Of a DNA stretch of 64,000 nucleotides, positions 57,484-64,000 are shown in pieces. A program made the translations under genes and the position numbers. The notes beneath the pieces were generated by a model, which did not search any database, had not been told where the DNA came from, and was given only the letters and a program-made list of their open reading frames with translations. Origin of the DNA: Harmothoe impar (Eukaryota > Annelida > Polychaeta > Phyllodocida > Polynoidae); contig OX381720.1 in NCBI GenBank assembly GCA_947462335.1, positions 4,781,501-4,845,500 of the forward strand. The letters are read 5' to 3'. Position 1 is the first letter of the stretch. The number at the start of each line of letters is the position of its first letter.

Positions 57484-58200
57484 TATTTAGCATGAGTTGT
57501 AACCAATTTGTGATGTTTTTGACAAATTAATGACATAAACTATTGTTGTAATCGATATCCTTTCTAAAGACCTGTGGATGTACCAAGTTGGTGCTGTGTT
57601 GCATTTAGGAGAAATATAACTTGTATCTCTGTCCGGCCCCCACCCCCTCCTCTCCACGGCACTATGGCATGTAAGTTAAGGCTGCCCCCTGCTCCCTATG
57701 CCCCGCCCAGGTGTGAATTAGAGAGGATGTGGAGCTAAATGTAATGGTGTCACTGTCCAGAGCACTTTCGGCTTTCAGGCTGCCCATGTACCCATGGGGA
57801 GGAGAAGGAAGGGGGGACAGATCGTTGCACTATCCAGACACTTTATATGTTAAGGCGGTGTGTTCTATTATTGCCCTGGACCATACCTGACTATTGTCCT
57901 GTAGTATCCTCCAAGCAGAGGCGTGGCAAGCAGCTTCAAAGTAGGGGGGACAAGGGGGTTTCTGACCCTTTTTGACCCTTTTCCTCTTGACCTTTTAGGT
58001 TTGACCTTTTTTGAGGTTGGTTAAAAGTGGGGAGGACATGTCCCCCGTCCCCCCTGGTTGCCACGCCCCTGCCAAGAGCGTGTGGAACATGGACCACAAC
58101 CAGAGCATCAGCTTTTTCATGGGAGCATTTTCCCATAGGTTTAGTCCTGGATTTACAGAAAACTTAATCCTCTAAAGTGATGTATACATCTTTATATATT
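57484..58200. other. Intergenic with one small element
   Basis: An element of about 150 bp at 57920-58068 has GGCGTGGCAA / TTGCCACGCC ends and GACCCTTTT repeats. No gene seen. Confidence 0.45.
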
Positions 58201-58269
58201 CTGAGGTCAAATTATTGTGTTCACTTGTCCACTGAGATAATCCCACACAATATCTACTGTCTCTGTACT

Positions 58270-59190
58270 CTGAAGTTTATGCATGATTATCCTCAATTTA
58301 AGAAAATGGCAGAATATGAACAAGAGCTGCTTCATCAAACATGACACAATCTGTCTTCGATCAGGTTGACCGTCAATGTCCAGGAATTTCAACAAGTCAG
58401 ACTTAGTTCCTCGGCCAAGCTTCAGGGTCCCAATTACTGACGTGCCCAAACGAACAGACTGTATTTGTGGATGTGAACAGTTTTCTGCTGTCCAAATCCT
58501 CACATCCTGTCCAGAGGCAAATTACAGGGCTCTCCTTGGAATGCCACCAACTTCTAGAGCTGACCAGTTCCCATCACTCGATGACTTGACTTTGGCCATA
58601 CTGAAGTGGGCTTCTACGGAGGACTATGAACCCCTTGTACGGTTCTGTGCTGACAACAGTGCCCTCCTGTGGTGATACCTGCCGGCCCTTGGGTTTGTTC
58701 CCCTACCCGATGGGATAGGGGTGACAACCGGTTGTGTATATATGTATATTCATGTTGGAGCGTGACTCCTTTTTTCCAATAGAGTTAGGTTTTTTTCCTT
58801 CTTATCTTTTGGGCTTTTACCCCCACATTTAATCTATACAGCATAAACAAGAAAAAGGAAAAAAAATACATATAGTGAAAATACCTAGGAGCTACGGCGA
58901 CCTATTAAGACACTCAGTGTCATCCACATTATATTTGATTCTATTGTCTAGCTTTTTTTGGTGTATTCTCCTTTTCCCCTTTATGACTTTACTTCTTTCT
59001 TTTTTTCATTTTCCCTCATTTTTCTTAGTGTCTTCACCTTCACGTGTCTGTCTGTGTTGTCCCTCATCTCATTTAAGTGTTAACCATGGACCCTGTTGTC
59101 CCAGGTTCGATCCGTATGGGCCCTGTGGACCTGCTGGCCAGCCTTAGGCTGTGTTGGTTTTCAAACTATATCATCATCATCATTTGTGGT
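58270..59190 (+). pseudogene. LINE 3' end fragment
   Basis: The frame 58376-58675 ends with CICGCEQFSAVQILTSCP, the CxC...H/Q...C knuckle seen at the C-terminus of LINE polyproteins, then a short Leu-rich tail and stop. About 500 bases later comes ATCATCATCATCAT, the kind of short repeat found at LINE 3' termini. No RT domain is present, so this is a 5'-truncated copy. The family is uncertain. Confidence 0.45.
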
Positions 59191-60179
59191 TGGCACTTTA
59201 GTACAGTATTATTGGTGGTCATACATACATTAGGGCTTTGCCGCTTCCAGTGGTTCTTCGGACCACGTACACAGGTCACCACCTACTGTGCAGGGTAGAT
59301 CAGGGCAGGAAGGGATGACTAGGTCCCTTATATAAGAGGTAGATCCGTACTGGATTGTCCTCTCAGTTTTAGACTATGAATCAAGCTCCTATTGAGCTCC
59401 TATCGTTCCGTGCTCCACGACCATTTCATGTGGATGGGAGGTCGTCCTAAGAGTCTATTCGGACCAATATCAAGACCTGTATGATTTGATAATCTGTACG
59501 CTCTTAGATCTCACTGAACTTGTGAACAAACTACCTCTGCATATGACCCAAGGCAAACTGTGTTCATGTTGCTCCTTAAGCTAACAGAATAGCCACACCC
59601 ACAGTAGTCTGCCAAAAAGGCTATCATCATTCTGTAGACTTACATGTTTGTGGGAACCTTTTCTTGACCTTTGCATTTCATACTCAGGCCCGGAGATCAT
59701 CCACCTTTTAGTGCAGCAGAGTTTTCAGTGAGACCAATTACTCCCACTTTTCCCACTTTAGCATTGTCCTGCTTGTGGGGTGCTTTAAAAAATGAGTCAG
59801 TTGTACCAGATTTGCATCTGCATCTATGATGGCAGTTATTTAACCAGAGCCTTCAAGTAGGTCTAGAGGTTGAGAATCCCCATGCCCCTGTCAATTTTTA
59901 GAAAATTCCCATGCCCCTTGTATCTGCCTCAATAATCACAAAACCTCCTATCTCATGCTGATAGGGCCCATATACCTTGTCGAATTTAAGAAAAAACAAT
60001 ATTGCATATGGAGTTCAGCAGTCCAGAAATTCCTGTTCACGGTCCTGGGAGTGTAGCTTTGATACTAGATGTCCCATTCAAAAACATGTGTACATATATA
60101 ATCTATAGTCTCCCATGATTTCACTCGACTTTCTATATAACAGTGACCAGTGGCCATCTCCCTGTGGGAGAGAGTCATA
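59191..60179. other. Intergenic, no gene seen
   Basis: No coding region, RNA gene or element recognised. Confidence 0.4.
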
Positions 60180-60181
60180 TA

Positions 60182-60964
60182 CAGTAAAATTCCGTTATAA
60201 CGAAGTGCTTTGGTCCAGGAAAAAAGTTCGTTATAAACGAATTTCGTAGTATCCAAATAGAGCATGTTAGAAACCCTAATACTGTCAGAAAAGCCCCCTA
60301 ACCTCCTTTTATATAGATAAACAGCACAGGGGTAGACATATCGTACATGTAATCACATTACTTATGAATAATGATGAATATGAAGCGAAATATAAAAAAC
60401 AGGAAATAAATAATTTCAGGGATACAAAAATGATTGGGGTACTTGGGGGAGGGGATGTTGGACAGGTGAGGTGACGGGCTGTGGATGGATGGTCGTGCGT
60501 GACACCCTCCCCGGGCCCTCCCCCCATCCCTACCTGGAGCCAAAACTTCAAACAGAAGTCCTACACTTCTACAGCAGGGAGGGGGGGGGCATAGCGACTC
60601 CCCCAAGCCACCAGGGCATCCTGGGCGGTGGTTCTGGTGGTAGAGGCGGGGGAGGAGGGGGGAGGGGCACAACGACTCACCCAACTCCCAAGCCACCAGG
60701 GCTTCATGATGAGTGGTATGGGTGGGAGCTCTTTGAAGTTTGACGTTAACATCATGTTTTTCTAACTAAGAATGGAAAACTTTTCATAAATTAAATTACA
60801 ACATAGCAAAAAAGGTTCGTTATAAACGAACTTGGATCAAAGTGAATTCGTTATAAAAGGATTTTTTCACTATGGAATAAAGGGGAAATGATTCTGGCAG
60901 AGCAATTTGTTTGTTATAACCGAAAATTCGTTGTAACCGAATTCGTTATAGCGGAATTCTACTG
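60182..60964. mobile_element. Pogo/Tigger-like MITE, TA-flanked
   Basis: 783 bp, begins CAGTAAAATTCCGTTATAAC and ends GTTATAGCGGAATTCTACTG, flanked by TA (60180-60181, 60965-60966). Sub-terminal TTCGTTATAAACGAA repeats are present on both sides. The centre has two CCACCAGGGC repeats and no transposase. Confidence 0.82.
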
Positions 60965-61229
60965 TATATGTATATAGGCAATCCAGCTCTAGGACCCCAG
61001 TCAATTTGAAGGTCCATTGTATACCTCAGGTTACCACTACAAGCGCTTATGTCCTGCAATTGGTCACGCCCAGTTGACCCAGTCTGTAGGTACCATATAC
61101 ACACACCAAGTGGCACCCCAGTGCAGAAATAGGTCGTCATGGTTCACTAGCCATTGCATTGACCCTCGGCAGCCTGGTATGACCGCACAATCTGGTCCTC
61201 CCAAGTCCTTGAAGATAGGATGGCCAGAG

Positions 61230-61741
61230 CCCGGGGGGGCCACTCCCTATATGATCTATAGTAACCATGTACGTACACAAAATTCCGGGAAAGGGGTGCT
61301 TTTTGGGCCCCACTGGCGGGTCCGGCCGGACCCGCCATTAGGGGCTCTTTTTGGGGCAACAGGAGTATGTTTTTAGGCCAAGAATATTCAAGCAAAAAGC
61401 CCAAAAATTCCTGTTAAAAGGGGTATATTTTCCTTGGAATTTGGCCCAAATTTAGGGTGGTATCCCGCCAAAAGGGGCCCAATTTTGTCCAATATATGTG
61501 GGTATCCCACTAAAAGGGTTCCAATTTTGGCCATTTTAGAGTAACCCGTATAAAAAGGGGGTCGGTTTTGGCCAATTCAGGGTGGTGTCCCACTCAAAGG
61601 GGGCTGGTTTTTTTTTCACATTTTAGGGGGTAATCCCGCCAAAAGGGGGGTGTTTTGGTGGATTTTTGTCCCGGTAAAAGGGGTCCTAATTCGGGGTGAT
61701 GTATGCACATCCATAAATACAAGAGTGCCCCCCCCCCCGGG
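61230..61741. mobile_element. CCCGGG-ended element with 8-bp duplication, A
   Basis: 512 bp, begins CCCGGGGGGGCCACTC and ends GAGTGCC then C-run CCCGGG. Exact GGCCAGAG duplications flank it (61222-61229, 61742-61749). The interior is a degenerate array with CCCGCCAAAAGGGG and CCAATTTTGGCC. An 8-bp duplication fits hAT elements. Confidence 0.82.
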
Positions 61742-62042
61742 GGCCAGAGGCCAACTAAGTGCATACCAGACCCCAATACGTTATTATTTGGGGGCTGCCT
61801 AGACTCCGGTTCACTGAAGGAGAACTGTCCTTGAGCTTTCTCCAAAACAGCAAAGCACATGCTGTACCGAGTGTATTAGGCACTAGCGAGATACTGGTGG
61901 CGTCCTCATGTGGTACTCTGGTACCAATTGTACCCCCATGGTCACCAGCAACCAGCCCAGCCAAATCTCATGTCCAAGATTAGGGTACAGACATGGTGTA
62001 AGCATTGTGAGTGGGTTGTAGCTAGACATTCCTTATGTCCCT

Positions 62043-62118
62043 TGTCCATTATAGTGTAGTGGTTAGCACTGTGGCTTTGTGACACAAGGTGCAGGGGTTC
62101 TATTCCCTCCCAAGCCAT
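62043..62118 (+). repeat. tRNA-derived sequence (SINE head or tRNA pseudogene)
   Basis: TATAGTGTAGTGGTTAGCAC is an A box and GGGGTTCTATTCCC a B box at tRNA-like spacing. The acceptor arm does not pair well, so I do not call a functional tRNA. Confidence 0.45.
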
Positions 62119-62309
62119 ATGCATACATATATTTATAACCATTCTTATTCATGTTTATAGCTTTTTAGGAAATCAGTTAAATTGAGGTACAATAATATGT
62201 AACAGGGAATTGAAACAGAATTGCCATTATCTAACCATAGAAAATTACTGGAATATATGGGTCACATAAATGGTTATATATTAAATACAAAATTTATGGT
62301 GTGTAAAAG

Positions 62310-62395
62310 AGGTAGCCTTGGCATGGATTCGAAGCCAGGACCTTTGTATTGAGTTGCCATGGTCCTAACCACTCCCCCAATTCTAACAGTTGACA
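62310..62395 (-). repeat. tRNA-derived sequence (SINE head or tRNA pseudogene)
   Basis: The minus strand has GGGGGAGTGGTTAGGACC (A-box like) and GGCTTCGAATCCATGCC (B-box like). Stems are degenerate. It faces the tRNA-like sequence at 62043. Confidence 0.4.
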
Positions 62396-62773
62396 TAACA
62401 ACTACACAACTACCACCCATTAAAAATACTCATCATGCCACTTGTACCCTGATCTCGTTCACGAGATTTCCCTGAGCTTGTTGCTGTGAGGTAGAGGGTA
62501 CACTCTGGTACCAACAAACATGGCGCTGTTCACTGGACATCCTGCTAGAGCGGAATAGCGATGAATCTGGTTTCTCCATACACGCAGCCATGTTGCCGGA
62601 TATGACTTTGGAATCTCACGAGAAATTCCGTGCTCAGAGCCAAGGTCCCGTCGGAAGTTACGTGGCAATGACGAGATGTGCTGGGTGGTTGCCTAAAGTG
62701 CCCTTTACATTCAGGGCAATCAGCAGAATTCATCAACAACAACAATGACTCAGTTCTCTCTTCGTGTCTAAAC

Positions 62774-63195
62774 CCCGGGGGGGGCACTTAGTATATTTTG
62801 TATACACAGGTGTGCGGCTGGCAAGGGTGGTTTTTCAACAAAATCTCCCTAGCAAGGGTCCTGTTTCAGAGAGAAATGTCCCTAGCAAGGGTCTACTTTT
62901 GACAAAATCGCCCTAGCAAGGGTCACTTTTTCAGGAAAATGGCCCAGTTTTCACCAAAATGTCCCATATTTTCCCATTTTTTCGCCAAAATCTTGCAGAC
63001 ACGGGTAAAATTTCTCGGTGAGATTACTCATCCATTGTAAATTTTGTGTTTTTCCTCTTCAAAACTAGGACTTTTCAGCCGAAAGTGCCCTAGCAAGGGT
63101 AGGTTTTTGAAGCAAAAGCTCCCTAGCAAGGGTAAGGGTTGTCATTGGTCCAGCCGCACACCCATATCAAAAAAAATTCAAGTACCCCCCCCGGG
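62774..63195. mobile_element. CCCGGG-ended element with 8-bp duplication, B
   Basis: 422 bp, begins CCCGGGGGGGGCAC and ends GTACCCCCCCCGGG. Exact GTCTAAAC duplications flank it (62766-62773, 63196-63203). GTGTGCGGCTGG and CCAGCCGCACACC form inner inverted repeats. The centre is an array of CCCTAGCAAGGGTC units of about 36 bp. Confidence 0.85.
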
Positions 63196-63203
63196 GTCTA
63201 AAC

Positions 63204-64000
63204 TCTGATGTTAGCCAGCGTGGTGCTGTGAAACCCCTTCTTCTATCCAGGCAAGGGAAGCAAACAACCAGGTGAGTCTTTTATATCCTTGTAACCACCA
63301 AGCAAAAGGCCCTCACTAGTAGTAGTAGGCCATACATGGGAGACGATGGTAGCGTGGAAAACAATGCTGTAGTGCCACTGACACTGAAAGGCCCACACTC
63401 GCTCCCAGTACCACAAGCCAAAGCCGGGTGGACTGGTGGACTGTGCCACTTTTTGAGGCTAAGTGCAGGGGTAGATCTGGGGGTGGGGGAACGGGGAGGC
63501 GGGGTGGGGGGGGGGGGGGGTTAGCTATCATTAGGTTAAAAATGGGGTTGGTAGTGTATGATAAATATGTCTTTCAGTTTTAACATCAAGTGCATACAAT
63601 TTTATTCATCCCAAGGGTGGCAGAAGGTGGATATTAAAAGACTAGTTTAGCCAGATTAAATCGATTTTTATGGTGAAATCATTAAAAATGTCAGACAATG
63701 TGATTTCTTTTTGTTGAAAATCTAATTTAGACAGTTTTTCGTGATTAAAAAGATGGTAATATTATTTACCATCAATTTTGGTGTAATTTTGATGAAAATA
63801 TTCGTTGCCATAGCAACAGATATCCTAGAAATAGTGATTTTGTTAATTTTTGGTTACCATCGCTGCTATATTGATGGATCCATATCTCACTTATTGAGAT
63901 AGATAGTGAAAACTAGGGTAATGCGCTTTTATCTCAACATCCTAAGCTCATATTATTAGTACTCCACTTTTATTCTGAATATTTTCAAAATTCCAAAAGA
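63204..64000. other. Intergenic, no gene seen
   Basis: A G-rich run at 63494-63522, otherwise AT-rich. No feature recognised. Confidence 0.4.

Noticed and set aside
62545..62787. Minus-strand 80-residue frame with a CPEC motif
   Set aside because: It ends in the target duplication and start of a transposon, and no domain is recognised.

Overview
The window is eukaryotic nuclear DNA from a repeat-rich animal genome. The signs are spliced genes with GT-AG introns, eukaryotic-type tRNA genes with T-run pol III terminators, an intron-hosted H/ACA snoRNA cluster, an ankyrin/SOCS-box protein, a class A GPCR, a vertebrate-like Mis18 gene, and many short inverted-repeat transposons. The repertoire and the dense MITE content fit a marine invertebrate deuterostome such as a lancelet, hemichordate or echinoderm. 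That placement is inference; I cannot fix the species.

Region 1 (1-17.4 kb) is a segmental duplication. The unit is an ankyrin-repeat/SOCS-box gene, an intronless GPCR gene on the same strand, and a LINE fragment. Copy 1 spans 1-5.8 kb and its ankyrin gene is cut by the window edge. Copy 2 spans 7.4-17.4 kb. The coding parts are nearly identical. The spacers differ by lineage-specific transposon insertions whose empty sites survive in the other copy, by an inversion of about 205 bp, and by a 2.7 kb insertion in copy 2. That insertion holds a 77-bp tandem array, a tRNA-Phe gene, a 200-base assembly gap and a third ankyrin fragment. The SOCS box suggests the ankyrin proteins are substrate receptors of an Elongin BC-Cullin 5 ubiquitin ligase.

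Region 2 (17.5-31.5 kb) is mostly repeats: a minisatellite, a foldback element, a young LTR retrotransposon (21063-25349) with a target-site duplication but a deleted reverse-transcriptase core, a foldback MITE with a 9-bp duplication, and a decayed C2H2 zinc-finger pseudogene enclosed by inverted repeats.

Region 3 (31.9-38.8 kb, minus strand) is the ribosomal protein P2 gene. Its long first intron carries four near-identical H/ACA snoRNA genes and a 2.4 kb transposon-like block filled with degenerate tandem repeats. A CpG-rich stretch near 38.7 kb is the likely promoter.

Region 4 (38.9-45.5 kb) holds MITEs, tRNA-Asp and initiator tRNA-Met genes facing each other, and a tandem array with a period of about 131 bp.

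Region 5 (45.6-52.3 kb) is a head-to-head gene pair: a five-exon Mis18-family centromere gene (minus) and a four-exon MTRES1-like mitochondrial RNA-binding gene (plus), with 288 bp between their start codons.

Region 6 (52.4-64 kb) has no convincing host gene. It contains many inverted-repeat elements, two with exact 8-bp target duplications, a LINE tail, a near-perfect hairpin and two tRNA-derived sequences.
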